This document shows positions 42,282-51,077 of a stretch of 54,124 bases of DNA, piece by piece. Positions within the stretch are counted from its first letter, which is position 1. Every line of letters begins with the position of its first letter. The stretch covers positions 1-54,124 of the forward strand of contig JAJEEP010000053.1 in assembly GCA_022820945.1 (NCBI GenBank), written 5' to 3'. The position numbers and the translations under genes were made by a program. This DNA is from Alphaproteobacteria bacterium. GTDB taxonomy: Bacteria; Pseudomonadota; Alphaproteobacteria; UBA828. Under the pieces are notes generated by a model. That model saw only the letters and a list, made by a program, of their open reading frames with translations, was not told the origin of the DNA and searched no databases.

Positions 42282-43167
42282 GATTCGGCTCCCGCAGCTC
42301 GGCATAGAGATAGGGCACGATGATCGCCGCGATCATCATCAGCATGATTACGGCGGAGCCCGCTCCGATGCCCATCTGGTTGCGGGTGAAGGTGTAGGAG
42401 TACATGAAGGTCGCCGGCATCTCGGTCGCCCGCCCCGGTCCGCCGCCCGTCAGCGCCACCACAAGGTCGTAGGACTTGATCGCCATGTGGGCGAGGACGA
42501 CGAATGCGGAGAGGAACGCGGGCCTGAGCTGCGGAATGATGATACGGGCGTAGAGCCTGAGGTTCGATGCGCCGTCGATCTGCGCCGCCTTGATGATCTC
42601 GTTGTCGATCCCGCGCAGGCCCGCCAGGAAGATCGCCATGACGAAGCCGGAGGTCTGCCACACAGCCGCGATCGCGATGGTGTAGATCGCCATCTGGCGG
42701 TCTTTGATCCAGTCGAACTCGAAGCTGGCCCAGCCCCAGCTCTGCAGCGTCTGCTCGAGCCCGATGCCGGGGTCGAGGAACCACTTCCACGCCGTGCCCG
42801 TAACAATGAAGCTGAGCGCCATGGGGTAGAGGTAGATCGGCCTCAGCACGCCCTCGTTGCGGATCTTCTGATCGAGGAGGATCGCGAGCGTGAGCCCGAT
42901 CGCGGTGCAGATGGCGATGTAGAGCCCGCCGAAGATCGCCAGGTTCTCGATCGCGGTCGACCAATGGCGCAGCCCGAACAGCTTCTCGTAATTCTCGAAG
43001 CCGATCACGTTGAACTTGGGCAGGATGCGTGAGCCGGTGAACGAGAGATAGACGGTGAAGACGATAAAGCCGTAAACGAAGAGAACGATTGCAGCGAAGC
43101 TCGGTGCCAGGACCAGCCGCGGAAGCGCCTGCTGCGCCCAGCCGCGAAGATAACGGCCATATTCCAT
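42271..43167 (-). CDS. Sugar ABC importer permease (MalF/UgpA type)
   Basis: A 298-residue inner-membrane permease. The N-terminal segment LVLAPSFAAIVLFVYGFIVF, the WKWFLDPGIGLEQ periplasmic loop and the EAA motif IIKAAQIDGASNLRLYARII are characteristic of the carbohydrate branch, as is GGGPGRATEMPATFMYSYTF near the end. It lacks the long periplasmic P2 loop of E. coli MalF, as most members do. It lies 88 bp after the binding-protein gene, with a strong hairpin in the gap. Confidence 0.89.
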   Translation of the reverse strand: MEYGRYLRGWAQQALPRLVLAPSFAAIVLFVYGFIVFTVYLSFTGSRILPKFNVIGFENYEKLFGLRHWSTAIENLAIFGGLYIAICTAIGLTLAILLDQKIRNEGVLRPIYLYPMALSFIVTGTAWKWFLDPGIGLEQTLQSWGWASFEFDWIKDRQMAIYTIAIAAVWQTSGFVMAIFLAGLRGIDNEIIKAAQIDGASNLRLYARIIIPQLRPAFLSAFVVLAHMAIKSYDLVVALTGGGPGRATEMPATFMYSYTFTRNQMGIGAGSAVIMLMMIAAIIVPYLYAELREPNRGR

Positions 43168-43212
43168 TACGACGGATACATCCGTTTGCCCCGCTGTCCC
43201 GGGAGAACGACC

Positions 43213-43244
43213 GACCGGCCCCAGCTTACATGCCGGGGCCGGTC
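43213..43244. other. Strong GC-rich hairpin downstream of the sugar-binding-protein gene
   Basis: GACCGGCCCC (43213-43222) and GGGGCCGGTC (43235-43244) form a perfect 10-bp stem with a 12-nt loop. It lies just past the minus-strand stop of the binding-protein gene and before the permease gene, with no T-run. As in the Dpp-type operon at 15131-15163, it probably stabilises the binding-protein mRNA or reduces read-through. Confidence 0.65.
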
Positions 43245-43255
43245 AGCCTAGCCTG

Positions 43256-44521
43256 CTACATCGCCGCTTCGACGGCGTTCACCAGCTCCTCGACGGCGGT
43301 CGCGGAATCGAACTCGCCGTTGAAGTGGGCGGTGACGACGTCGTAGATGGCGTTCTTCACCGATGCCGGCGACGCGTGGCCGTGGGCGAACGAGCCGTAG
43401 AGCGTGCCGTTGGCGTTGGCCTCGGCCAGATCCTTCATACCCTTCTTGCCGCAGTCGTCGAAGGCCTCGTCGGAGACATCCGTGCGCGCGGGCACCGAGC
43501 CCTTCACCACGTTGAAGGCGGACTGGAACGAGGGCGACATGATCGCCGACGCGAGCTTCTCCTGCGCGGGGCGGCGATCCTCGCCCACCGAGAACATGGC
43601 GAACTGGTCGGCGTTGAAGGTCACCGTCCCCTGCGTGCCGGGATGACGGAAGCAGACAAAGTCGACGCCGGGCATCTTGCCGGCGTTCAGGAACTCACCC
43701 TTGGCCCAGTCACCCATCATCTGCATGCCGGCCTTGCCCTCGATGACCATGGCGGTGGCGAGGTTCCAGTCGCGGCCCGAGAAGTTGTCGTCCACGTAGG
43801 AGCGCAGCGTCGCCATGCGGTCGAACACGGTCTTCATGGTATCGGAGCCGAGCGCGGCCGGGTCAAGATCGACCATGGACTGCTGATAGAATTCGGTCCC
43901 GCCCGTGGACATCAGGACGCCGTCGAAGATCGTGGCTTCCTGCCAGGCCTGGCCGCCGTGGGCGAGGGCGACGTAGCCAGCGCCCTGGATCGCGCCGAGC
44001 GCGGCCACCAGCTCGTCCCAGGTGCTGGGCGCGGCGATGCCGAGCTCGTCCAGGATCGCCTTGTTGGCCCAGACCCAGTTGGTCGAGTGCACGTTGACCG
44101 GGGCCGAAATCCACTTGCCGTCGTACTTGGCGAAGCGCTGGAGCGCCGCCGGCACGACACCGTCCCAGCCCTCGCTCTCGGCAACGGCGTTGAGATCGGC
44201 GAGCGCGCCCTCGGCGGCCCAGTCCTGAATGTCGAAGCCCAGCATTTGCACGGCGGTCGGCGCATTGCCGGCGGTGACGCGCGCGCGCAGCACGGTCATC
44301 GCTTCGGTGCCGCCGCCGCCTGCGACGGGCATGTCCTGCCAGGTGACACCCTGGCCTTCTAGGTCCTCCTTGAGGACGTTGAGAGCGGCGGCCTCGCCAC
44401 CGGACGTCCACCAGTGCAGGACCTCGACTTCTTCGGCGGCCTGGGCGGTCGTGCCAAGGCCGACCGCAAGCGTCATGGCGGCGCCGGCGACGCCCGCGGT
44501 CAGAACGGATCGAATCTTCAT
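43256..44521 (-). CDS. Sugar ABC importer periplasmic substrate-binding protein (family 1)
   Basis: A 421-residue SBP_bac_1 protein. Residues 1-28 are a Sec signal peptide ([20 protein letters not shown]...TTAQA), with cleavage before [15 protein letters not shown], the standard mature start of the sugar-binding group. Aromatic residues such as the WW pair and those in [14 protein letters not shown] are the likely sugar-stacking platform. The ATG at 44521 is supported by GGGAGA upstream; the frame is open for another 680 bp but that overlaps the hydratase gene. The true ligand is unknown. Confidence 0.9.
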   Translation of the reverse strand: MKIRSVLTAGVAGAAMTLAVGLGTTAQAAEEVEVLHWWTSGGEAAALNVLKEDLEGQGVTWQDMPVAGGGGTEAMTVLRARVTAGNAPTAVQMLGFDIQDWAAEGALADLNAVAESEGWDGVVPAALQRFAKYDGKWISAPVNVHSTNWVWANKAILDELGIAAPSTWDELVAALGAIQGAGYVALAHGGQAWQEATIFDGVLMSTGGTEFYQQSMVDLDPAALGSDTMKTVFDRMATLRSYVDDNFSGRDWNLATAMVIEGKAGMQMMGDWAKGEFLNAGKMPGVDFVCFRHPGTQGTVTFNADQFAMFSVGEDRRPAQEKLASAIMSPSFQSAFNVVKGSVPARTDVSDEAFDDCGKKGMKDLAEANANGTLYGSFAHGHASPASVKNAIYDVVTAHFNGEFDSATAVEELVNAVEAAM

Positions 44522-44624
44522 GATAGGTCTCCCATCGGTTGGTCGAATGCGCTTCTCACACCGTGTTCGGCCGGCTGCCCCGCGCATTCCGTTGGGAGCC
44601 GGTCCGAATTCCGGGCGGTGCTCT

Positions 44625-44645
44625 AACCGGTGCACTGCCATGGTT
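44625..44645. promoter_or_regulatory. Palindrome upstream of the sugar-binding-protein gene, possible LacI-type operator
   Basis: AACCGGTGCACTGCCATGGTT is dyad-symmetric at 14 of 20 paired positions (AACC...GCA-c-TGC...GGTT). It lies about 100 bp upstream of the binding-protein start, in the 134-bp gap after the enoyl-CoA hydratase gene, the only sizeable gap inside the cluster besides the hairpin one. A LacI-family regulator is encoded at the head of the cluster, so an internal operator is plausible; nothing else supports it. Confidence 0.25.
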
Positions 44646-44655
44646 GCGCCGCCGC

Positions 44656-45435
44656 TCATCGGTTGGAGAAGGCCGGCGGCCGCTTTTCGCGAAAGCTCGC
44701 AACGCCTTCGCGGATGTCCTGCGTGCCGGCGGCAACGCCGGACGCGAGGGCTTCGAGCGTCGCTGCGGTGTCTTCTCCCCCCGCAGCATTGATCAGTTGC
44801 TTGGTGAGCTGGACGGCCACCGGGCCACGCGCGGCGATGCGGGTGGCCATCTCCAGCGCCGCATCGAGCGCCGTCCCGGCCGGCACGACGCGGTGCACCA
44901 CGCCTGCGCGCTCGGCAGCGAGAGCGTCCAGCCCCTCGCCGGCCAGAGCCATCAGCTTGACCGGCGCAGGCCCGATATCGCGAACGAGGCGTTGGGTGCC
45001 GGACCAGCCGGGCACCGTACCCAGGTCGGCTTCGGGCAGGCCGAAGGCGGCATCGGCGCCGGCGATGCGCAGGTCCGCCGTGGCCGCAAGCTCGAGCCCG
45101 CCGCCCAGGGCCAGACCCTCGATGGCGGCAATCAGGGGTTGCCGCATGCGTGCCATGCGGTCGAAGACGGCGTGGCCGTCGCGCACCCAGTGGCGCCACA
45201 TACCGAGCGGGTCGGCGTCGGCCCAGGCGTCGATGTCGGCGCCGACGCAGAAGGCCCGATCGCCGGTCGCGCTCAGGACGACGGCGCGGATGCCGTCGTC
45301 GCGCTCGATCCGGTCAACCGTTTCTCTCAGCGCCGCCAGCATCGCCGGCGTCAGCGCGTTGAGCTTGGCCGGGCGGTCCAGCGTAATGCGGGCGATGGCT
45401 CCGTCGCGCGCGAAGACGATGCGTCCGTCGCTCAT
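44656..45435 (-). CDS. Enoyl-CoA hydratase/isomerase family protein
   Basis: A 259-residue crotonase-fold protein. The oxyanion-hole motif is [29 protein letters not shown] and [16 protein letters not shown] supply the two glutamates of the hydratase pair. The C-terminal [15 protein letters not shown] is typical. The start at 45435 lies in an ATGA overlap with the CoA-transferase stop, showing translational coupling; the much longer open frame upstream is an artefact of reading through that gene. It presumably hydrates the CoA thioester made by the transferase. Confidence 0.88.
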   Translation of the reverse strand: MSDGRIVFARDGAIARITLDRPAKLNALTPAMLAALRETVDRIERDDGIRAVVLSATGDRAFCVGADIDAWADADPLGMWRHWVRDGHAVFDRMARMRQPLIAAIEGLALGGGLELAATADLRIAGADAAFGLPEADLGTVPGWSGTQRLVRDIGPAPVKLMALAGEGLDALAAERAGVVHRVVPAGTALDAALEMATRIAARGPVAVQLTKQLINAAGGEDTAATLEALASGVAAGTQDIREGVASFREKRPPAFSNR

Positions 45436-47018
45436 GCCGCACGCTCCTGTAGAGCCAGGCCCATGGGCTCGGGCCGGAACAAACGTGCCGGCATCGGCTG
45501 GAGATCGTCGGCTACGGCCAAGGGAAACGCCGCTTGGGCCAGCACGTCGCGCTCCAGGTCGACGCCGGGTGCGATCTCGATCACTTCCGGCCCGCTCTCG
45601 CCCAGGCGCAGAACGCAGCGCTCGGTGACGTAGAGAATGTCCTGACCCTGCTCGCGGGCGCGCCGTCCGCTGAAGGTGACGTGCTCCACCTCTTCGACCA
45701 GCTTCCGCACTTTGCCTTCGCGCTCGATCACGAGTGCTCCGCCGGAGATGGAGAGCTTGGCGCCAGCGGTGAAGTAGCCGGCGAAGACGATGCGGGGCGC
45801 GTTGGCGGTGATGTCGACGAAGCCGCCGGCACCGGCAGTGACCTGCGGGCGCGCGGCGAGCCTGGAGACGTTGACGTTGCCCTCCCGGTCGATCTGCAGG
45901 AACGACAGCAAGGAGGCGTCGAAGCCGCCGCCCTGCAGGTAAGTGAACTGGTGTGGGGATGGGATGATGGCCTCGGCATTGGCCGCGCATCCGAATGCGA
46001 ACCCCAGCAGGGGAACCCCGCCGACCGCGCCCTGCTCCAGGACCCAGGTGACGGCGCCGTGCGCGCCTTCCTCCAGCAGAATGCGGGGGACGTTGGCGGC
46101 GACGCCGAAGCCGATGTTGACCGCCATGCTCTGGCTGAGCTCCAGGGCGACGCGGCGGGCGACGACCTTCTCCGGCCCGAACTCCGGGACCACAAAGTCG
46201 TCCTCCGGCCGCAGGGTTTCGCCGCAGATGGCGGGGTCGAAGACGGTTTGCGTGGTCTGCCACTGCTCGGACTCGACGACCATGTAGTCGACCAGCACGC
46301 CCGGTACGTGAACGGCCATCGGCTTTAGCCCGCCCCCATCGGCAAGCCGCTTGACCTGGGCGATGACGATGCCGCCGTTGTTGCGCGCCGCCAGCGCCTG
46401 GTCGAGCGCGCCGAGGTAAGCCCCCTCGTGCTCCCAGGAAATATTGCCGCGATCGTCCGCGGTGGTGCCACGAATGATGGCGACATCGGGCACGATTGCC
46501 GGGAAATAGAGCCAGGTGTCGCTGTCGAACTCGGTGCGGCGGACGATCGGGTCTGCAGCGGCTGCGTCGTTCATGGCGCAGCCTTGCAACTCCGGATCAA
46601 CGAAGGTGCCGAGGCCGACCTTGGTGAGCACGCCCGGCCGCTTGGCCGCGGCCTCGCGGGTCATGTCGAAGAGGATCCCGCTCGGCACGTTGTAAGCCGG
46701 GATCGCGTTCTCCACGATCAGGCGCCAGATGGCCGGCATCGGCAGGGAGGAGGGACCGGAGGGAAAGGAGCCTGCGATCACGCGGGCGAGAAGACCGGGC
46801 CTGGCGAGATGGTCGACCCCCTTGATCCCGTACATGTCGCCGGCGGCGATGGGGTGCAGCGTCGTCAGGTTGCCGGGGCTGCCGGTGCTCTCGAACCTCT
46901 CGCCGATGGCGCGCAACACCCGATCTGGGCAGCCGAGGCCACTGGACGCGCTGACCGTGACGACGGCGCCGTCGGGAATCAGCGCCGCCGCCTCGTCCGC
47001 TGTAATCACACGGGCCAC
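45432..47018 (-). CDS. Single-chain family I CoA transferase (YdiF/propionate CoA-transferase type)
   Basis: A 528-residue enzyme with fused alpha and beta halves, moving CoA between an acyl-CoA and a free acid. The N-terminal half starts ITADEAAALIPDGAVVTVSA. The catalytic glutamate is Glu328 in WVLEQGAVGGVPL, and the beta half has FTYLQGGGFDASLL and DREGNVNVSRL. The length matches bacterial acetate/propionate CoA transferases. It follows the LacI regulator gene by 4 bp and overlaps the hydratase gene, so this pair makes and processes a CoA ester within the imported-substrate pathway. Confidence 0.88.
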   Translation of the reverse strand: MARVITADEAAALIPDGAVVTVSASSGLGCPDRVLRAIGERFESTGSPGNLTTLHPIAAGDMYGIKGVDHLARPGLLARVIAGSFPSGPSSLPMPAIWRLIVENAIPAYNVPSGILFDMTREAAAKRPGVLTKVGLGTFVDPELQGCAMNDAAAADPIVRRTEFDSDTWLYFPAIVPDVAIIRGTTADDRGNISWEHEGAYLGALDQALAARNNGGIVIAQVKRLADGGGLKPMAVHVPGVLVDYMVVESEQWQTTQTVFDPAICGETLRPEDDFVVPEFGPEKVVARRVALELSQSMAVNIGFGVAANVPRILLEEGAHGAVTWVLEQGAVGGVPLLGFAFGCAANAEAIIPSPHQFTYLQGGGFDASLLSFLQIDREGNVNVSRLAARPQVTAGAGGFVDITANAPRIVFAGYFTAGAKLSISGGALVIEREGKVRKLVEEVEHVTFSGRRAREQGQDILYVTERCVLRLGESGPEVIEIAPGVDLERDVLAQAAFPLAVADDLQPMPARLFRPEPMGLALQERAA

Positions 47019-47022
47019 GGAG

Positions 47023-48075
47023 TCACGCCTCCTTGGGCACGGGACCGCAGGTGCCGCGCACGACCAGCGAGGGCGCCAGAATCTCTTCCTCCGGCGGCTC
47101 GCTCGGATCGGCTATGCGGCGCAGTAGCGCCGCAGCGGCGCGACGCCCGAGCTCCTGCGGATAGACTGCGACGGTGGTAAGCGGTGGCAGAGTGTGGCGG
47201 GCGGTGGCGACGTCGTCGAAGCCGATGACGCTGAAGTCGCGACCCACGGTGAGCCCCGCCGCGGCCGAAGCATCCAGCACACCGAAGGCGACCACGTCGC
47301 TGAAGCAAAGGGCGGCCGTCGGCGGACGCTCGAGGGCGAGCGCGATCCGCAACGCCTCGATGCCACCGCCGGGGTTGACCGCCGCCGGCACGATCAGGCT
47401 GGGGTCCGGCGCAATACCGGCGCCGTCGAGCGCGGCCCTGTAGCCGCGCACGCGCTCGGTCGTGACGACGTTGCCCTCGATGCCGCCGAGAAACGCGATG
47501 CGCCGATGGCCGAGCGCCAGAAGATGCTCGGCAGCCATGCGCATGCCGAGCGCATAGTCGGGAACGACCGACCCCAGTCCAACGCCCGGCAGCCAGCGCA
47601 TGGCCTGGATGACGGGAACGTTCCAGTCGCTCATGGCCGCAACCAGCCGGGTCTCGGTGCCCATGGCCGGACACAGGATGAAACCGGCCGCCCCGTGCTC
47701 GCGCATGGCCTCCATCACGCGCCGCTGACGAACCGGGTCTTCGCCGGTGTTGGCCATGAGCGAGACGTAGCCGGCGGCCTCCAGGGCTTCTTCCAGGCCG
47801 ACCGCCAGCTCGGCGAAGAACGGATTGGTCAGGTCGTTGATGACCATGGCGACCATGTCGCTGGTCCTGCGGCGCAGGTTGGCGGCGTTGCGGTTGTAGA
47901 CGTAGCCGAGGCGGTCGATCGCCTCTTCGACTCGCCGCCTGGTCTCCCGCTTGACAAGCGGGCTGTTGCGCAGAACCAGCGAGACGGTCGATCGAGACAC
48001 GCCGGCGGCACGGGCGACATCGGTCACCGTGACCCGCCGACCCTCCTGATTCGAAGTTTGCACTCTGGGGCTCAT
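47023..48075 (-). CDS. LacI-family transcriptional regulator
   Basis: About 350 residues. The N-terminal helix-turn-helix and hinge run from residue 15 (VTVTDVARAAGVSRSTVSL through RNAANLRRRTSD). The periplasmic-binding-protein-like effector domain follows, with MVINDLTNPFFAELA and RIAFLGGIEGNVVT. It should repress or activate the genes behind it, responding to the imported compound or a breakdown product. The ATG at 48075 is preferred; a longer in-frame start at 48129 would overlap the -10 box. It heads the minus-strand cluster and is cotranscribed with the CoA transferase, so it is probably autoregulated. Confidence 0.88.
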   Translation of the reverse strand: MSPRVQTSNQEGRRVTVTDVARAAGVSRSTVSLVLRNSPLVKRETRRRVEEAIDRLGYVYNRNAANLRRRTSDMVAMVINDLTNPFFAELAVGLEEALEAAGYVSLMANTGEDPVRQRRVMEAMREHGAAGFILCPAMGTETRLVAAMSDWNVPVIQAMRWLPGVGLGSVVPDYALGMRMAAEHLLALGHRRIAFLGGIEGNVVTTERVRGYRAALDGAGIAPDPSLIVPAAVNPGGGIEALRIALALERPPTAALCFSDVVAFGVLDASAAAGLTVGRDFSVIGFDDVATARHTLPPLTTVAVYPQELGRRAAAALLRRIADPSEPPEEEILAPSLVVRGTCGPVPKEA

Positions 48076-48114
48076 GCCCCGCGCCGTTCCTGTCGATCCG
48101 TCTGTGACACCAGC

Positions 48115-48143
48115 ATTATAACGATCCAAAATACCGTATGGTG
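48115..48143 (-). promoter_or_regulatory. Probable promoter of the LacI-headed cluster
   Basis: On the minus strand a perfect TATAAT (48115-48120) lies 40 bp before the regulator ATG, in an AT-rich island unlike the surrounding sequence. The -35 position (48138-48143, CACCAT) is a poor match, as expected for a regulated promoter. ACCGTATGGT (48133-48142), nearly palindromic, overlaps it and is a candidate operator. Confidence 0.5.
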
Positions 48144-48690
48144 CAGCCGTCTAACCCACTGTACAAAAGAGTTATTGTTATTTAGATCGATCTTATACGC
48201 AGCTTTGCAACGAGCGTCAAGCCCGCGGCGCCACTCCATTTCTGGTGTCGCTCCGTTTTCGTGGACGGTTACGGATTTGGGCGATGGGCAACATGGCAGG
48301 TCTTGCCGCGGTGACTCCCGCGCGGCTCACGCCCTCCTGGCATCGACCAGCGGGACGGCGCGATTGAGGCCGATGTCGAGCGCCGCCGCCACTTCCTTGC
48401 GCTGCGCGCAGTCAACTCATCGACACGCGAGAACCACTCCCGCACCCCGGTCAAATCCGCCGCATGAAACCGTCCCACCACAGGAGCCCACTCCAACGTG
48501 GGGACACTTTTCCACGCTTAACAACAGCCAAAGCGGCACTCTCACCCTCCCGGGCCGATGGCCCGGACGGCGCGACCGCGCCGCGCGCAGAATGGCGCGG
48601 AAACCACGCGAGCGGAGCGAGCGCCCGGCGCCTGAGGGAAATGAACAAGCTGGGGGCGGGAGTGGGGGAAATTGAGGGCTGAGGCGCGCC
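48144..48690. other. 547-bp region between the LacI cluster and purS without an assigned gene
   Basis: The part nearest the regulator (48144-48215) is AT-rich and contains the perfect palindrome AGATCGATCT (48184-48193). From about 48245 to 48660 the sequence is GC-rich. On the minus strand a short frame (VVGRFHAADLTGVREW...VDELT) seems to continue in another frame (KEVAAALDIGLNRAVPLVDARR) before a stop. This hints at a small frameshifted gene remnant, but I do not recognise the product. purQ, which normally follows purS, is not here. Confidence 0.35.
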
Positions 48691-48693
48691 GGC

Positions 48694-48936
48694 TCATTCG
48701 GCAAGGTCGATGGTGTAGTCCTCGATCACGGTGTTGGCGAGCAGGCGCGCGCACATGGCGTCGAGCTGTTCGCGCGCCGCGTCCGGGTCGGTCTCGGCGA
48801 GGTCGAGCTCCAGGTACTTGCCCTGGCGTACGCCCTCCACGCCGGCAAACCCCATGCGCGCGAGCGTGCTCGCGATCGCCTTGCCTTGGGGATCGAGAAC
48901 GCCGGGCTTGAGGGTGATGTGGACTCGGGCTCGCAC
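48694..48936 (-). CDS. purS: Phosphoribosylformylglycinamidine synthase subunit PurS
   Basis: An 80-residue protein with the normal length and motifs of PurS (KPGVLDPQGKAIASTL, GVRQGKYLELDL, MCARLLANTVIEDYTI). PurS is a small dimer that bridges PurQ and PurL in the fourth step of purine synthesis, delivering ammonia for FGAM formation. It follows purC by 6 bp and is cotranscribed. In most alphaproteobacteria purQ and purL come next; here the sequence downstream holds neither, so those genes must be elsewhere. Confidence 0.92.
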   Translation of the reverse strand: MRARVHITLKPGVLDPQGKAIASTLARMGFAGVEGVRQGKYLELDLAETDPDAAREQLDAMCARLLANTVIEDYTIDLAE

Positions 48937-48942
48937 GCGGTC

Positions 48943-49710
48943 TCACGCGCGCTCGTCGTCGGGGCCGTTCACCTCGTGCACCACTGCCTGGGGCATCAGG
49001 CCGAGGCGGCGGGCGACCTCCTGGTAGGCCTCGGAGACCCGGCCCAGATCGCGGCGGAAGCGGTCCTTGTCCAGCTTCTCGTTGGTCTCGATGTCCCAGA
49101 GCCGGCAGCTGTCGGGCGTGATCTCGTCGGCGAGCACGATGCGCAGGTCCTCGCCGTGCCAGAGCCGCCCGAACTCCAGCTTGAAGTCCACCAGCCTGAT
49201 GCCGATGCCGTGGAACAGCCCGCTGAGGAAGTCGTTGATGCGGAGCGACATGGAGAGGATGTCGTCGAGCTCCTGCGGCGTGGCCCAGCCGAAGGCGGTG
49301 ATGTGCTCCTCCGAAACCAGCGGGTCGTCGAGCTCGTCGTTCTTGTAGCAGTACTCGACGATGGAGCGCGGCAGCTGCACGCCTTCCTTGAGGCCGAGCC
49401 GCTTGACCAGCGTGCCGGCGGCGTAATTACGGATGATCACCTCGACCGGGATGATCTCCACCTCGCGAATCAGCTGCTCGCGCATGTTGAGCCGGCGCAT
49501 GAAGTGCGTCGGCACGCCGATCTCGTTGAGGCGCGCCATCAGGTGCTCGGAGATGCGGTTGTTGAGCACCCCCTTGCCGGTAATCACGCCCTGCTTCTTG
49601 TTGTTGAAGGCCGTGGCGTCGTCCTTGAAATACTGCACCAGGGTGCCGGGCTCGGGACCTTCGTAGAGGACCTTCGCCTTGCCTTCATAGATCCGCCTGC
49701 GACGGGACAT
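48943..49710 (-). CDS. purC: Phosphoribosylaminoimidazole-succinocarboxamide synthase (SAICAR synthase)
   Basis: About 255 residues, an ATP-grasp-like enzyme that joins aspartate to CAIR in purine synthesis. The N-terminal [56 protein letters not shown] and [12 protein letters not shown] motifs are all canonical for the short bacterial form. The ATG at 49710 is chosen because GAGG lies eight bases upstream; a GTG two codons earlier is too close to that site. It is followed directly by purS. Confidence 0.94.
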   Translation of the reverse strand: MSRRRRIYEGKAKVLYEGPEPGTLVQYFKDDATAFNNKKQGVITGKGVLNNRISEHLMARLNEIGVPTHFMRRLNMREQLIREVEIIPVEVIIRNYAAGTLVKRLGLKEGVQLPRSIVEYCYKNDELDDPLVSEEHITAFGWATPQELDDILSMSLRINDFLSGLFHGIGIRLVDFKLEFGRLWHGEDLRIVLADEITPDSCRLWDIETNEKLDKDRFRRDLGRVSEAYQEVARRLGLMPQAVVHEVNGPDDERA

Positions 49711-49862
49711 GGTCACGATCCTCGATGTAGGGGGCGGGGCGCTCGGGTCAGCGCTGCGCGCGCCCGTTACCCCGCCAACATAGTCACATCAAGGGGCCAG
49801 TACAATCGCCTGTGGTCAGCCGTCGCGGGCAGGCCGGGCGCCACGGGCGCCGACATGGCGCA

Positions 49863-50612
49863 CTAAATCTCAATATTTTCAAATGAATACCTGTTCGGCG
49901 GCCCTGGCGCGAACTGCCAGATCGGGGCGGTGCCGGGCCGGCCGGGACGCGGCAAGACGATCAGCGAAGCGTTGACCGTGCCGAATCCGCTCACGGGCTC
50001 GATGCACATGGCGGCCTCCGGGTCGCCGCCCGAGTCGCGCGTCCCGCGCGCGAGCAGCGCGGCCCAGTCCTCCCAGGCGCTCCGCTCGGGATCGGGCGGG
50101 GCTGCCGCCTCGAAGGCCGCAAGATGCGTGCGTATTCGCGCCGACCTGGCGTCGTTGCGCTCGCGCGCCGTGAACATGGAAAGCCCCTCGGGCAGTGCGT
50201 GGAAGACCGGCGCCTGGCTGCCGTCATGGCGCAGCCAGAATGCCTCCTCCGAATCGGCAACCACGAGGTTGAAGGGACGATAGGCTGCGCCGTCGATATC
50301 GGCGAGCGCCATGGCCGCAGCCGCGGCATCGGCATGGTCGAGCGCATCTAGCACCAACTCGCCCCGCGAGCGCTTGCCCGCCGCAGGCCCGAGCGCGCCG
50401 GTGCGGTTGAGAATGCCGGCGCAGACGCCGTCGTCGTTGACGCCGAGCCAACTTCCGCCCGCAAGCTCGTCCTGGCCCGCTGTGACGTGCGCACGGTCGG
50501 GCCAGTGCCGGCCCGGCCCGCGCCACGCCCGGTCGATCATCTCGTCGCGGTTGGCCGCAATCGCGACCGGCCAGTCGTGGCCGGGGCGCCGCAGGATCAC
50601 GAGGGTGCACAT
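49863..50612 (-). CDS. NRDE/TANGO2-family protein
   Basis: A 249-residue member of the family named for its Asn-Arg-Asp-Glu motif, here residues 21-24 (AANRDEM). The MCT start, GGSWLGVNDDGVCAGILNR, RPFNLVVAD and the late FGTVNASLIVLP stretch are typical. The eukaryotic TANGO2 relative affects Golgi organisation and haem or lipid handling, but the bacterial biochemical role is not settled. It is divergent from the DUF1476 gene, with 99 bp between starts, and upstream of purC on the same strand. Confidence 0.85.
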   Translation of the reverse strand: MCTLVILRRPGHDWPVAIAANRDEMIDRAWRGPGRHWPDRAHVTAGQDELAGGSWLGVNDDGVCAGILNRTGALGPAAGKRSRGELVLDALDHADAAAAAMALADIDGAAYRPFNLVVADSEEAFWLRHDGSQAPVFHALPEGLSMFTARERNDARSARIRTHLAAFEAAAPPDPERSAWEDWAALLARGTRDSGGDPEAAMCIEPVSGFGTVNASLIVLPRPGRPGTAPIWQFAPGPPNRYSFENIEI

Positions 50613-50711
50613 GCCGCCCTATCCGCCCAAGAGGCCGCGCCCGCCGTGGACCGGCGCGGGCCGCTCTGGCACAATGCGCGCGCGTCCAATCATCGGCTGG
50701 GAGCCTGGGGT

Positions 50712-51032
50712 ATGAACACGTTCGACGACCGCAAGAAAGCCGCCGAGGCGAAGTTCAAGCACGATCAGGAGTTTCAGTTCAAGGTCATCGCCCGGCGCAA
50801 CAAGCTTCTCGGCCTGTGGGCGGCGGAGAAGATGGGGATCGCGGGCGACGATGCCGAGGCCTACGCCAAGCAGGTAGTCATGGCCGACTTCGAGGAACCG
50901 GGCGACGACGACGTGGTCCGCAAGGTGGTCGGCGACCTGACGCAGAAGGGCATCGAGGCCGACGATCACCTGATCCGCACGCAGATGGAGCGCCTGCTCG
51001 ACGAGGCGAAGGGCCAACTCAGCACCGAATAG
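50712..51032 (+). CDS. DUF1476 family protein, F1FO-ATPase zeta-inhibitor type
   Basis: A 106-residue all-helical protein. It starts MNTFDDRKKAAEAKFKHDQE, continues FQFKVIARRNKLLGLWAAEKMG, and ends with the acidic DDVVRKVVGDL and MERLLDEAKGQL helices. In Paracoccus and relatives this family is the zeta subunit that inhibits ATP hydrolysis by F1FO-ATPase with its N-terminal segment. The N-terminal inhibitory pattern is kept here. It is almost confined to alphaproteobacteria, which supports the taxonomic call. The ATG follows GGGAGC. Confidence 0.88.
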   Translation: MNTFDDRKKAAEAKFKHDQEFQFKVIARRNKLLGLWAAEKMGIAGDDAEAYAKQVVMADFEEPGDDDVVRKVVGDLTQKGIEADDHLIRTQMERLLDEAKGQLSTE

Positions 51033-51077
51033 GCCGCGCGCGTCCACGTTCTCACTCCTCGACGTTCGGAACCGCCG

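Noticed and set aside
48245..48660. Insertion-sequence remnant between the LacI cluster and purS
   Set aside because: A possible frameshifted small frame is visible, but I could match neither a transposase nor terminal inverted repeats, so it is left as unassigned.
50613..50711. TGGCAC at about 50669 as half of a sigma-54 promoter
   Set aside because: The required TTGC element is missing at the fixed distance.
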